Source: Scilla litardierei (Eukaryota; Streptophyta; Magnoliopsida; Asparagales; Asparagaceae). From it: a stretch of DNA of 64,000 nt. This document shows, piece by piece, positions 10,001 through 20,534 of this stretch. How positions within the stretch are numbered: position 1 is the stretch's first letter; each line of letters opens with the position of its first letter. Under the pieces are notes generated by a model that saw only the letters and a list, made by a program, of their open reading frames with translations, searched no databases and was not told the DNA's origin. The DNA lies in the NCBI GenBank assembly GCA_030789695.1, contig JAULAV010002488.1:62001-126000 (forward strand), in the 5' to 3' direction. The position numbers and the translations under genes are program-made.

Positions 10001-11680
10001 ATAAAACCTGTCACGCCCCGCTTCCCTAAAATGGAGGCGAGACGTGAAAATGTCCGCACGGGAGTGGAGCTGTGAAGCCCCAAACCCGATAAGAGTCAAT
10101 AAAACATAAGCAATTCCCTGTAACCACAAACGGAACAACAATAATAACACAAGGAGAGACAGAAATAAAATCTCAAATCTCAGAATTTGTCCAACATTTA
10201 AAATTAAGTTCAACATCCAGAAAAGCCACCAGGCTAAAAGGAAGAGTCTAAAGGCCCAGAACAAGGCCAACAAAAGGGACAACATAATAAAGTATTGGTG
10301 CCACGCACCGACAACAAAACAGTCTCTACGACTGATCGCCCGTGTCCACGAAGTCCTCGTCAAACACAGGCTAGGGCTCGGCGTCTGCAAACACCTCATC
10401 CTCAACAATGAACTCAGGCTCAGGATCTAACATGTGTCACCCAAAAGAGTAAAGGGGCACATTTCAGCAAGTCTAAAAGACTTGGGCAAGGAAACTGAAA
10501 AAAGAGGCAAACTAACAACCTAGCAGTTATAGTATGCATGACATGGCAGTTATGGTATGAGTGCACAAGTAAGACATGGTGAAACAATAAGTGCAAGAGA
10601 ACAATTTATCAGGGCGTGTCAAGAGTAGCCAAGCTACTAACAATCTCAATCTTTTCACTAGTCACGTTTCAAGTTGTTTGTAGATGTTTACGCCTTACAG
10701 CTGAACTGTTGGACATTCACACTGATTGGCCGCTTAACACTACCCCCGAACCCAGAGTTTACGCCTTACAACTGCAGTTGCTGATCGGGCAGACTCCCAG
10801 TTGAATGGCCGCTTAACTCTTACCCCAAAATCCACGTGTAAACGAGCCAGGGTCCCTGTACACGAGCTCAGTAAATGAGCCAGGGTTGTCCCGCACAAGA
10901 GCTCGTTTCCTGGATCACAAACCAGGAGCGTATTTCATTTGGCATAGGGGTGCACCTAGCCTCAATCATTTCACAAGGTGTAGCGGAGCTACGCAATCAC
11001 GGGAACACTTAAAGAATGCAATGACATGACAATTAATTCGCGTACCGTTAGTGGAAATTAAACATGACATGGTAGTTGTACAACATGATAAATGTCGGAT
11101 CTAGCTTCGTTGTCAAGCTAGTTCCTAAAATTGTGCCTAGGCGAGTATCATTTCGTCGCCTAGTCTCTTTTATGCCTACAACAAGCAAATGGCCTAAGAC
11201 ATGGCCCAAAACCCTAAGTGGCAAGTTTCACTTGCCTAGCACCGAGGGTGACGATCACGAAGGTTCGTCTCACGGACACTAATCTACGGGGAAGAGGTCG
11301 CTGCCATGGCAAAACAATATTAGAACAACATCCAACCTAGTTTTATTAGGGGTTTACAAAAACACAAATGGGTTATGAGAATATTATAGAATCGAGTTAT
11401 TACCGAATCGTTAGCGGAAGAACGATGCCGAGCAAGCATGGCGACGGGAGAAACGATCCGGGGAACCTACAGTTCAGATCTGGAAATATGGAGAAAATCT
11501 GGAGAAATGGGGGTTTTGGGGATTTTTGGGGTTTTCCGGCGACCTAGAGGAGGTGGCCGGCCAAAATGGAGAGGGAAGCTTCAAGGGAGGAAGGAATGGC
11601 TTGGGGAAATGTTGGAGGGTGATTTGGGGGAGAAAATGGCTCAGGAGATGAAAGAGGGATGAAAGAAATCGTGGGTGGGG

Positions 11681-11688
11681 TTTAAATA
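11681..11688 (-). promoter_or_regulatory. Gypsy-1 TATA box
   Basis: TATTTAAA on the minus strand, 44 bp downstream (element sense) of the hairpin array edge. The counterpart in the 3' LTR is near 4442-4449. Confidence 0.55.
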
Positions 11689-11731
11689 GGAAGAGCTGGC
11701 GGCTGCCCAGAAATTAGGGTTTCGACACTGA

Positions 11732-12148
11732 TTAGTCGGTCAAAGAGCAACCACTGACCGACTAGTTTGGGAACTAGTCGGTCGGTTGACCAACGCAGAC
11801 CGACTAAGTCCAAACAGTAACTCCTGTACAAAAATAGGATTTAGATTTAGTCGGTCAAAGAACAATTACTGACCGACTAGTTTCGAATCTAGTCGGTCGA
11901 CGAACGTTCTTACACCGACTAAGAATGAATAGTACTTGGTATCAAAAATGATCATAGAGCTAGTCGGTTAAAGAAAGATTGCTGACCGACTAGTTTGCAA
12001 CCTAGTCGGTCGACAAATGTTCTTAGACCGACTAACGATAAACAGTAACTTCTGAGTAATTAACAAAGCCCACTAGTCGGTCCATGAAGGTTTGCCGACC
12101 GACTAAATCGTCATCTAGTCGGTCGGTTCCCCTTCTTGTACCGGCTAA
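11732..12148. repeat. Hairpin array (34-8-34) in Gypsy-1 5' LTR
   Basis: Four two-hairpin modules as in the 3' LTR, with constant 14-nt loops and 8-nt linkers. The last arm is diverged (TACCGGCTAA). The arrays of the two LTRs differ only by scattered substitutions. Confidence 0.9.
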
Positions 12149-12423
12149 CGTGCACAAAAGTTCTGAAATGGAGCATGAAGCTCCGGGATCGATTCCTAAG
12201 ACTCCTAGGCTTGATCTAACAATAAGATATGACCGATACGAAGCCCGTCACGAATGACTTACTCCGAAATCGACGATTCTAAGGAAGAAGCTAGAAAATC
12301 ACGACGAAACAATCGGAAATGAAAGCTACGGAGACGAAAACCACACATAAGGAGAAAATCTACCAAAACATATATATATAATATAATTAATCCAGATACA
12401 TGAAAACCAGTCGTTACACATGG

Positions 12424-12866
12424 TGTGATGACCCACTATCAAGTGGCCATGTGGGTGTGTCGGTGGTCTGAAGAGATGCAAAATATGCAGGTGTTTGTCA
12501 TGGATTAGAAATATGACATGGAGCCTAATGACTTGTTATCGGTATTGACAAGTTGATAAATGGAGTGTCGTTTAACAGTGTGTCCTTGAACACCCAATAT
12601 CCTTGGCAATACCCAGATATGGACATGATAGAGGATGATTATCACGAGGAGCATTGGAGCTCATGCTTGTAGTTTTGATGGTAACAAGAGAGTTATTTGG
12701 GTCTTGGATATTTCGAATGGTGGTATAAGTAGTAGAAGATGTAGAGATGTTTCTGAAAAACATTATGGTTGAAAAAACATGAAGAAATGTGAGAAAAAAT
12801 AGAAGGGAGAAGTGGAAAAGGCAAGTAAGAAATGTGGTAGTTGTAATACCATAAATATATTGAAAA
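12424..12866 (-). pseudogene. Copia-old gag end and protease active site (upstream half)
   Basis: Minus-strand sequence next to the Gypsy-1 insertion reads W-P-L-D-S-G-S-S-H-H-V, a Copia aspartic protease site. It continues across the insertion into the fragment at 2770-2511. Upstream, about 12560-12620, a frameshifted G-V-Q-G-H-T-V-K looks like the remains of a Gag zinc knuckle. No continuous frame remains. Confidence 0.6.
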
Positions 12867-12967
12867 TGTTATGAACAGGTTAACAGCTAGGAAACCCCTA
12901 GCCTCATATATTTAATAAACAATGTGGGTGGATACCCAATAGGCCCAATAGGCCCATCTCATAACAC
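12867..12967 (-). repeat. Short LTR of Copia-old (about 100 bp)
   Basis: Bounded by TGTTATGA and TCATAACA, which are inverted copies of each other. The right side abuts a polypurine-like tract (minus GGAATAAGGGGAAG, 12968-12981), and the left side is followed within about 15 nt by TGGTATTACAAC, similar to a Met primer site. Gag/protease remains lie on one side and pol 3' remains on the other. Boundaries rest on these motifs only, since no second copy is in the window. Confidence 0.45.
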
Positions 12968-13042
12968 TTCCCCTTATTCCAACCATCGTTGTATACTCGA
13001 CATATGAATACTACAGGATCCATAATGCTTATGAGTATCATA

Positions 13043-13320
13043 AGGGGTGGATACTTCCAGATCCTAAGTTAGGGATAACTGCCTCGTTAAAACCTTTAGC
13101 TATGGAAAACCCAGTGGAAAAAACTAATAACCAAGGAAAAAGAGTATAGTTTTCCATAAATTCCCCTGATTAGTGGAAGTATTTAGGGGTGGATACTTCT
13201 GGATCTAAAGTCAATGAGGTTGCCTCGTTTAAACCTTTAGCTATGGAAAACCCAATGGGAAAACCAATAGCCAAGGGAAAAGAGTACAACACTACATTTG
13301 ACTCCCCCTGATTTGTACAA
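13043..13320 (-). repeat. Tandem duplication of Copia 3' tail (142-bp unit, two copies)
   Basis: Two copies offset by 142 bp share AGGGGTGGATACTTC, then CTTTAGCTATGGAAAACCCA, then TCCCC(C)TGATT. On the minus strand this is the tail with GGGTTTTCC and AACGAGGCA that lies between pol and the 3' LTR in several plant Copia lineages. Confidence 0.65.
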
Positions 13321-13390
13321 GCTGCAGGCTTGCAGATCTCCTAGGCACATATACATCAATCTCTTACAATGTTCCGAGTACAAAATACAA

Positions 13391-13445
13391 GACATCGCTC
13401 ATCTATACAAGACATCGCTCATCTATATAAGTATCGCTCATCTCT
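13391..13445. repeat. 20-bp tandem repeat
   Basis: GACATCGCTCATCTATACAA in nearly three head-to-tail copies, with small changes in the last. Confidence 0.75.
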
Positions 13446-14043
13446 AGCAGCTATTGAATCTGAGGGAGCTCTTCTGAAGAGGAGTGGTCTGCAGACACGG
13501 CAGGTGGCTCCACGTATTTGACCTAGTCGTCACTGTGTCTGCGAGTCACTGCAGGACCTGGCTGTGCGTACTTATGATTTGCTTCTTGGATGATGAGCCT
13601 CTCGGGATGGTGGGATTGATGTTGCCTGGAAATCATGCTTTGCTGCTCTCCAGGAGTTGGTCGTTCCTTTGTTGTAGTCATCGTGATGATCTGTAACATG
13701 TATCTGCAAATACATTTAACATGTAGAAGGATCCTTGACCCTTAGAGGTAGCGCAGAAACTATATATCTTTGGTCCAGTGGAGCGCTGCAGGCACTGCAC
13801 TGTATCTGGCTAACAGATTTACTGCCAATGCTCTCTAAAGTAGTGTGCAGTTAGCCAAATAAAGGAGTGTACCAAAAACATTTAAGTAATACACTTCAGG
13901 ACCTAGGATATCATTCCCCTCTTCCAGCGAATGGAAGGGGTCTTAATGTGCATCCATACAACCAGTAGGTGTATTTAGTGGATTGCAATTATCCATATTT
14001 TTTTCATTAACTTCGGGTGTATGAAGTTTAATGTCACATGTTT
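13446..14043. other. Unassigned part of Copia-old
   Basis: By position (minus sense, downstream of RT remains and upstream of the 3' tail) this should be the RNase H region. I see no convincing RNase H motif on either strand. The 70-codon plus-strand open stretch near 13484-13696 has no recognisable features. Confidence 0.4.
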
Positions 14044-14166
14044 TTCATCTCCGGGATGATAATTTCATCTTCTGGATGATAATTCATCTTCTGGATGATG
14101 GTTTCATCTTCAAGATGATGGTTTCATCTTCAGGATAATTATTCATCTTCAGGATGATAATTTCAT
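14044..14166. repeat. 20-bp minisatellite within RT remnant
   Basis: Six head-to-tail copies of about 20 bp built on TTCATCTTCTGGATGATAAT, with variation in the second half. It starts just downstream (minus sense) of the degraded RT motif at 14212-14240. Confidence 0.85.
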
Positions 14167-14211
14167 AGGGTAGATGTCCCAAAAATCTATCTAGAAAAAT
14201 AAGGATGAAAT

Positions 14212-14522
14212 CCGTAAGGGTATGTTGTCACATCATCCATAGCAACACAGCCTAAAATTTTCTTTGCCAATCACATGGTTTTCTCAACTATGACCAGGGA
14301 GCCTGATGCATCAGTTTAAATGATTTTGTAAGGGAGTTAAGCTCATCTTACGTGATTACTTCCTGGTTTCTGCGAAATAAACCTCTAAGCTATAGCGTGT
14401 TGCTTATAGCATACGATTTTATTTATTTATACAATACTCGGTTAGCCCACAGGTTTGATATCTTTTGATATCAGGACTTTAGGTCCGAACACTTCACATT
14501 TCATAAGCGAGTCCAGCTCAAC
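14212..14522 (-). pseudogene. Copia-old reverse transcriptase remnant
   Basis: Minus-strand codons at about 14522-14445 read V-E-L-D-S-L, then E-V-F-G-P and I-K-P-V-G, the start of Copia RVT_2 reverse transcriptase. Codons at 14240-14212 read M-D-D-V-T-T-Y-P-Y-G, matching the conserved M-D-V-V-T-A-Y-L-Y-G block. Stops and frameshifts lie between. The motif set fits an Ivana/Oryco- or Ale-like lineage, which I cannot separate by eye. Confidence 0.65.
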
Positions 14523-14656
14523 TTATTATTGCCTCGTTCCACATTATTTGGCCAAATCTCTATGTTTGCTTCAGGAAACAGAGATTGGAAGGATATCAAT
14601 GGCAAAATGAAATGTGAGTAATTGTCGACAAGTGTGTTTTATCCAAATACCTCCCC

Positions 14657-14880
14657 ATGTACGTACATTATTCAATTTATTCTAGATTCATCTCTTCTAG
14701 AGGTTCTGGAAATGGAGAGGATATGGAGACGAGCTCACTTTCCTATGGTGGTATTGCTTTAGGGTCTCCAGGAGTTATTTCTCGCTTTGGAGCTCGTGGT
14801 ATATCCTCTAATCCATTGAGGATATCCACTTCTGCTACTGGTGGATTGCATCCATTATATTTGGTATGTCAATCCTAGCT
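14657..14880 (-). pseudogene. Possible integrase-RT linker of Copia-old
   Basis: The minus strand here is mostly open and Pro/Glu-rich (N-P-P-V-A-E-V-D-I; P-R-A-P-K-R-E). It lies immediately upstream of the RT remains, as expected for the variable linker between integrase and RT. There is no diagnostic motif, and one stop interrupts it. Confidence 0.3.
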
Positions 14881-15164
14881 GGATTTTTAGTAGCAAGTAT
14901 GTGTGAATATGAAAATATTTATATTGTCAGTAACTATGTCTGATAACTGTTTAACAGTTTCGTAAGTGTGGATATTCAGGATCTCATCACAATTCATGAT
15001 AATCAGATCATAAGTATTAATGATTTAAATGGTCAATTGGGCTTCAGGCTCATGGATGATTATAGTATATCTATTGAACCTAATGTTGTGGAATTAAAGT
15101 TGTGAAGGATCTTCAGGATCTCATTGAATCTTTAAAAGAGGGCACATCAATGCACGTCTTAGGA

Positions 15165-15412
15165 GAAGTGATTTTAAATGCTTCCCCTGTTCAGAGTGCT
15201 CGGAATCTATTTATTTGGGGTAACTACTTCCGATAAATAGTTCTAAGATCGCATTTTGATGGTTTATAGTGGTGATATGGGGATGTATACTCATCATAGC
15301 ATAATCTATAAGATGTGCTCTAAACGCTTCCCCCGTTAGGGTTTCTCGGAAACTGTTTATATGAGGTGATCAGGCTCATATAAATAGGTTCTAAGGAGGC
15401 TTTTTTGATGGT
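15165..15412. repeat. Imperfect 148-bp direct repeat
   Basis: Two diverged copies starting near 15165 and 15313 share AAxGCTTCCCC, CTCGGAA, CTxTTTAT, GTTCTAAG and TTTTGATGGTTT in order. Origin unknown. The rest of 14881-15756 is AT-rich with no recognisable gene. Confidence 0.55.
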
Positions 15413-15756
15413 TTGCATTGTAATTGCATGTTCCCATGTGGTCACATACAATTGAATTTTTAATGGATAAGTAATCAGTTTAAATCATTTTAATGATTTA
15501 TATAACCCATTTTTGGTGTGAATACAAACTTTAGGGTGTTCGACACTTTTCCAGTTGCAAATACATTTTGATTTCCCAGTGTTATCCAATGTTCCTGCCA
15601 TTTAGTAATGTGTCCCATTTGCTTTGAAAAAGCTGGACTGTGGTTGGATAATATGTTTGATAATGGCCATTTTATAGGATATATGGATGAGTACTCTAAG
15701 GTACATCATCAGCCATATGTAGGGAGTGAGTAAGTCCACTTGTATCCCTCAAATAC

Positions 15757-16259
15757 CGTAACGACCCGCTTTCTAGGATACTCGGGAAGTACGAATCCGT
15801 CCCAAGTATTCCTAGATCAATGAGTGTTAAGTAGAAAGAGAGAAGGAAGAGAGTAGAAAAAGAACACTGCAGGTCACCACGCACATGCTGGGAAGTACAA
15901 GTAAAACTCCATCACAGATAAAACACTGAGAAATAACAAAGGTACAATATTTCATTTTATTAATACAATGATATATCTTTTACATACACCATCTGTACAA
16001 AGTGGGTACAAAAGAGGGAAGCTACACTAAGACAACAATAATCTTATACAACTCCAAGTCCAGTTCCAACTTATACAACACCAACATCCTCATCGTCACA
16101 ATCCCTAAGTACAAGGTCTACCAGGAAAAAGAAACACCCAAAAGTACAAGTCTCTCATCACACCCCTCGCCACCCGGCCCCACAACTGATCACCACCTCC
16201 AAGCTCCAGCCTCCAACTCATATAACCTGAAAATTCAACGGGGACACGTCAAACCATGA
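15757..16259 (-). repeat. Solo LTR, segment 1
   Basis: The R/U5 end in element sense, with the poly(A) signal-like AATAAAATG region. It ends at target copy CATGA (16255-16259) of Gypsy-2. No gene is present. Confidence 0.7.
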
Positions 16260-16933
16260 TGTAACGGTCGGTTTCCGATCGTACTTTCTTTGTGCACGTG
16301 CTCTTGATCGTGCACGTGTTTATTTTAGACTCTATTTGATTTTGAACATTTTTGTGTGGTATGTCGTTGTGATCGTCTCTGAGGGTATTAGATTGTGGAA
16401 CTATTTTGGAACGACATTTCTCGAGTCGTTCTTCCGTGATTCTATCTTATTTGATATGACGTCACGACTTTCTGTTTTGACGCGAGACGTTTCTATTTTT
16501 AGTTTCGTCTCTCGACGTCGAAATTTAGATCCGTCTTCTTCGTTCTTTTCGTTGCCCCGATCACCCCAATATTTATTTTACAATTTTTGGGCTTAATTTG
16601 ACCTATTTTCCATTTTTGAGTAAGTTTTAAATAATTTTAAAACATATTTTTATAAGTATTTTAATTATAATAAAATTCCTATTTAAATATAAAACTTTAA
16701 ATAATTTTTTGATCAAGTCTCATATTTTTTTGGCCGCACACATCTTTGCGTGAGGGAGAGAAGAGTAAATTTGATCTAAATTAACTATTTTAAATTATTT
16801 TAATTATTTTCCTTGAGCCCTAGACCAAACCCTATCATAAACCCTAGGCAAGCCTATTTTCGCAGCCACCCCAACCCTAGCCGCCGTTTTTCTCTTCCAA
16901 AGCTTTGTCGCAACTCCGTTCAGCCGCCGCCAG

Positions 16934-17407
16934 TGTCTGACCGAGGAAATCCCTTGATTTCCGTCGGTCTGACCGAGAGAACAGCCCGCACCGCTGCTTC
17001 GTCCGCTCCGCTGCACCGTCGCCCGTATCGCCCCGTGTCTGACCGACCCGCTCCATCGGTCTGACCGGAGCGCCCGCCCGCATCGCCCGTCGCCCGCATC
17101 GCTCAGCGCCTGACCGACCCGCCCTGTCGGTCTGACCGAAAGCCCGCTCCGCATCGCCGCTTTGCTGCAACGTTGCAACGTTACAGCCCCAGCCCAAGCG
17201 CCTGACCGAGAGCACCGCTCGGTCTGACCGAGCCGTTCCCTCGCTCCGCACCAAGCCCCGCCCCCCTATGTCCGACCGAGAGCTCCCCTCGGTCTGACCG
17301 AGGATTTCTCTCGCAGCGGCCGCTGTGACCGACCCCGCTGCGCTGTACAGGCCATCCGTAGTGTCTGACCGAGCCAAGCCCCCGCAGCGGCTAGTGTCTG
17401 ACCGACG
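16934..17407. repeat. GACCGA/TCGGTC hairpin array, Gypsy-2 5' LTR
   Basis: GTCTGACCGA and TCGGTCTGACCGA recur through a GC-rich segment. Four of the hairpins have arms GACCGA and TCGGTC around a 9-nt loop; the first has a longer loop. The hexamer is the core of the SIRE/Gypsy-1 arrays but in the opposite inside-out order. Confidence 0.75.
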
Positions 17408-18280
17408 GCCGATCGTCGCAACATCGATTCTTCCGCACCAACTCCTGTTGTGGGCCTCCCAAGTTCTCCAGAAGTGTTGTGGGTCCCCATTTGACCCCTA
17501 GCGCTGATGTGGGCCCCACTTAGGTGTTCTACTTTGTGGAATTGCCGTCTACGACGTTACGACACGTCGTAGGCCTTCGTCGCAAGTTTCAGCTTTTGGG
17601 AATTCGTGCGTGGACCAGATTTGACGCTGAGGAGTTCTTCGTTCAGACACGACTTCCATCCTACGACGAACTCCGGTAAAGGTTGGTCCCCCGAACTCGT
17701 AGAAGACCCCACAATAGCTGATTGAACCCTAAACTAAAAGTCGACAAATTTAACTAAAATTTCTTTCCAGCACCAGTAAAACGTTGTACAAATCTAGAAT
17801 CGACGAATGGACTTTGTTGACTGTGCACATAGGATTAGATCGTCGATTAGGCTGAAATATCAAAAATGCGACTTTTGACAAATAGGATAGTCCCGATAAC
17901 CTAGAAACGAACCCTAATAGGATTTGATGAAATTGAGACCTGACACCGTCGTCGTGGCGCTATTTCAGACGGACTTCCGCAGACGAGACGCTTGGACGAG
18001 ACGCTTCGAAAGGATGACACACTCGCCATCGCAGGCAAGTGTATCCCACTTGCACTTTTGGTCGTGCTTAGGCCTTAGTTGGTTAGAACTGATAACTGTG
18101 AACAAATAGAACCGGACGTGAAATGATAGCGTCCGGGACGACCACTGACGGCCCAGACTTGACGACGAAGTCTGAGCCTGACAACAACAACTTTTGACAT
18201 CATAGGGCTATCATGTGTGGGCGTGTGTGTGGACACCCTAGAATAACCCTTCCCGTCGTGTCACGTCCCGTCCCGTCTTG

Positions 18281-18456
18281 CACAGCCTGCGGGCAATAGG
18301 GCACTCTCCAAGCTAAAAAGAGTGATCCCTTGTACTGATACATAGCCCAGAGGGCAATAGGGCACTCACCAGTGAGTGGGTGATCCCTTGTCGTGATACA
18401 CAGCCCAGAGGGTAATAGGGCACTCGCCAAGCTAGAGCGAGTGATCCCTTGTCGTG
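18281..18456. repeat. About 58-bp tandem triplication in Gypsy-2 5' LTR
   Basis: Three copies containing CAGCC, GGGCAATAGGGCACTC and GTGATCCCTTGT. The copy in the 3' LTR is at 38542-38718. Confidence 0.8.
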
Positions 18457-19272
18457 CTTGTCATACTTGGGGTTTGGGGTTGGGTTGAGCGTGCACATGA
18501 CAAGAGGGTCTGATCCCCCTTGAATCGTAAGGCGTGAACCCTTTCGTGTCTCACTTGTCTTGCCTTGTCTTGTCTTGTCCCGTCACGTCCCGACTCGTCT
18601 TGACACCTGTAGGTTAGTCCCGTAGTTGGTAGCATACGCTACGACTACTACTTGCTACGCTTTACTTTCCTGCTGCGTTACTTCTTTTTGTTACTCAGTT
18701 ATAACCCAGCATGCTAATTAACCAGTAAATCGTTGTCTAAAAGTTGATACACTTACAGTAGTGTCTGCCCACTTTTTGTAGACTTTACCTGACGTACAAT
18801 TTCCTTCTTTGGTGCTGTACGTTTGGTGTTGAGCCGAAGTACATCGACGAGGCAGACTTGCCAGCAGACGTTGAGCCGGAGGACGTTGATCCGGAGTACG
18901 ACCCAGAGGAGGACCAAAGTTAGAGGCCTCTTGTTGCTGTTCCGGAGTTTCATATTTCAGTTTTGTTGGGTGTGTAGCACCTTTTTGCTTTCTTGTTTAG
19001 GTTGGGTGCTCGCACCAGTAATTTCCTTTTCTGCAGTTGTAGCCGTTTCCGGCGTTTTAGACTTTCCGTACTTGGATGTTATATTTGGAATAAAATGAAA
19101 TGATATCTCTTTTCAGTACTTTTGTTGTTCTGTACTAACATGCAGGGACCTGTTCCTTCGTTTTGGAATACCACAGACGCTTATTGGGTCTGGGCTCTCA
19201 GCCCCGGCCTAAGCGGGCCTTAGTCACGCTTCGCCTCCGTACTTTTGGGAAGCGGGGCGTGACAGGTTTTAG

Positions 19273-19290
19273 TGGTGGCCCATGCAGGTC
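19273..19290 (+). other. Gypsy-2 probable primer binding site
   Basis: TGGTGGCCCATGCAGGTC, identical to the Gypsy-1 site and also 8 nt inside the LTR. It is not complementary to initiator-Met tRNA. The tRNA is unidentified. Confidence 0.55.
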
Positions 19291-19387
19291 CCATCCTTCT
19301 GCGAATACGGAACAATCGAAGTATTGAACTTCATTTTATTATCATCCAGTAATTGTACGAGTCTAATCTATGTCTTCTGTCAATAGG

Positions 19388-20534
19388 ATGGCAGGACGAC
19401 GTACTACCCGATCGGGGAGCTCAGGAGATGGAATTCAGGAAGACCAGGGCGGAGAGTTTCGTCAGTTTCTGGGTGTGATGAGGGAGATGCTGGATGTTCA
19501 GCATCAGTTGGTTCAGCAGTCCCAGCGTGCTGCTCAGGCTGTTCCAGTTGCACCACCACCACCTCCGCCTGCCCCTCGAGTTGCTCCAGGAGTGAAGCAG
19601 TTCAATGAGCTCCAGCCGAGGACCTTTTCGGGGAAAGAGGAACCCCTAGCTGCTGATGAGTGGATCCAGAGCACTGAGGAGAAGTTAGTTGCTGCGAAGA
19701 TTCCTGATGATACCCGAGTGGAGATAGAAAAGATGCAACTGATGGAGAATGCAAGGAACTGGTGGCGCATCGAGGAGAGGCATCTTGAGAAGTCAGTGGA
19801 TTGGAAGACCTTCAGATCGATGTTCAAGGACAAGTATTTCACCAAGTCTGCTAGGAGGGAGCTGTTGAGAAAGTTTATAGATCTGAAGCAGGGGGATATG
19901 ACTGTCGAGGAGTATGAAGCTGAGTTCGAGATGCTGAGTCGTTTTGCCCTGCATATGGTGAGGAAGGAGGAGAAGCAAGCTGATCGCTTTCGTCAGGGAC
20001 TGCGTCCGAAGATCCAGGCTTCTATGTCTTCGGTAGGTTTCACGACTATGAGGGAGGTGCTAGATGCTGCGAAGAATCATGAGATCATAGCTCTTCTGCC
20101 TGACCCTTCAGCTGATAGAGGAAAGTGTCCTATGGAGCAGTACCGGCCACCTGCTAGGCCGGCGATGAGGCCAGTTCAGGCGGTGCCATTCAAGAGGCCT
20201 GTAGCACCTGTTCAGATTCAGGGCAAGTGCCCGTGCCACTTCTGTGGAAAGCCTTGACACATTCAGGCCAACTGCAGGAAGAAGATGGGACTACGCTTAG
20301 TTTGTGGTGATGCCTCGCATGCTGTGAAGGAGTGTCCGAGAGCTCGTCATGCCATTGTTGGAGCGCCAGCCCCGCTGCAGATGAGAGCACCTGCTCCAGT
20401 TCAGAGAGGACCTGCTATTCGTGGACCACCCTTGGCGCCACAGAGGCAGATGTTTCAGAGAGCAGCGCAGCCCCAGAGGCCGGCTTACACCATGACAGCT
20501 GTTGAGACTGAGGAGCTGGATGGAGTTATTGCAG
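19388..20534 (+). pseudogene. Gypsy-2 gag, one nonsense codon and a damaged zinc knuckle
   Basis: Chromovirus Gag with a Retrotrans_gag core (F-N-E-L-Q-P-R-T-F-S-G, A-R-N-W-W, Y-F-T-K-S-A-R). I chose the Met at 19388 (M-A-G-R-R-T) as start because chromovirus Gags usually begin this way; an in-frame Met lies upstream at 19370. TGA at 20255-20257 falls inside the first zinc knuckle where Gly is expected (G-K-P-G-H). In the second knuckle the first Cys is Arg (R-L-V-C-G-D). The frame continues to intron 1 at 20535. Confidence 0.87.

Larger units (their letters stand above)
2771..12418 (-). mobile_element. Gypsy-1: complete chromovirus LTR retrotransposon
   Basis: A 9,648-bp element with two 2,410-bp LTRs, a polypurine tract, primer site and gag-pol in minus orientation. 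The 5-bp target duplication CATGG is present at 2766-2770 and 12419-12423. Pol has Gypsy order (PR-RT-RH-INT) with a chromodomain-like tail, suggesting the Tekay/Del chromovirus lineage. The LTRs differ at a few dozen positions by eye. Pol is open apart from the two introns, but gag has three in-frame stops, so this copy cannot make normal Gag. Confidence 0.93.
10009..12418 (-). repeat. Gypsy-1 5' LTR
   Basis: TGTCACGCCC to CGTTACA on plus, followed by target duplication CATGG at 12419-12423. It has the same length as the 3' LTR. It carries a TATA box at 11681-11688 and the hairpin array at 11732-12148, so both are positioned to drive this copy. Confidence 0.93.
16260..19264 (+). repeat. Gypsy-2 5' LTR
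   Basis: TGTAACGGTCGG to GGGGCGTGACA. U3 has two GTGCACGTG G-box motifs (16294-16318) and TGACGTCA near 16457. Compared with the 3' LTR it lacks about 13 bp holding TATTTAAATA (site near 16831-16840) and has an extra TTGTC-rich stretch at 18547-18605. Confidence 0.92.

Noticed and set aside
16804..17490. Overlapping minus-strand open stretches up to 166 codons in the Gypsy-2 LTR
   Set aside because: They arise from the GC-rich GACCGA repeat, give Arg/Gly-rich low-complexity protein, and recur in the other LTR as repeats, not genes.
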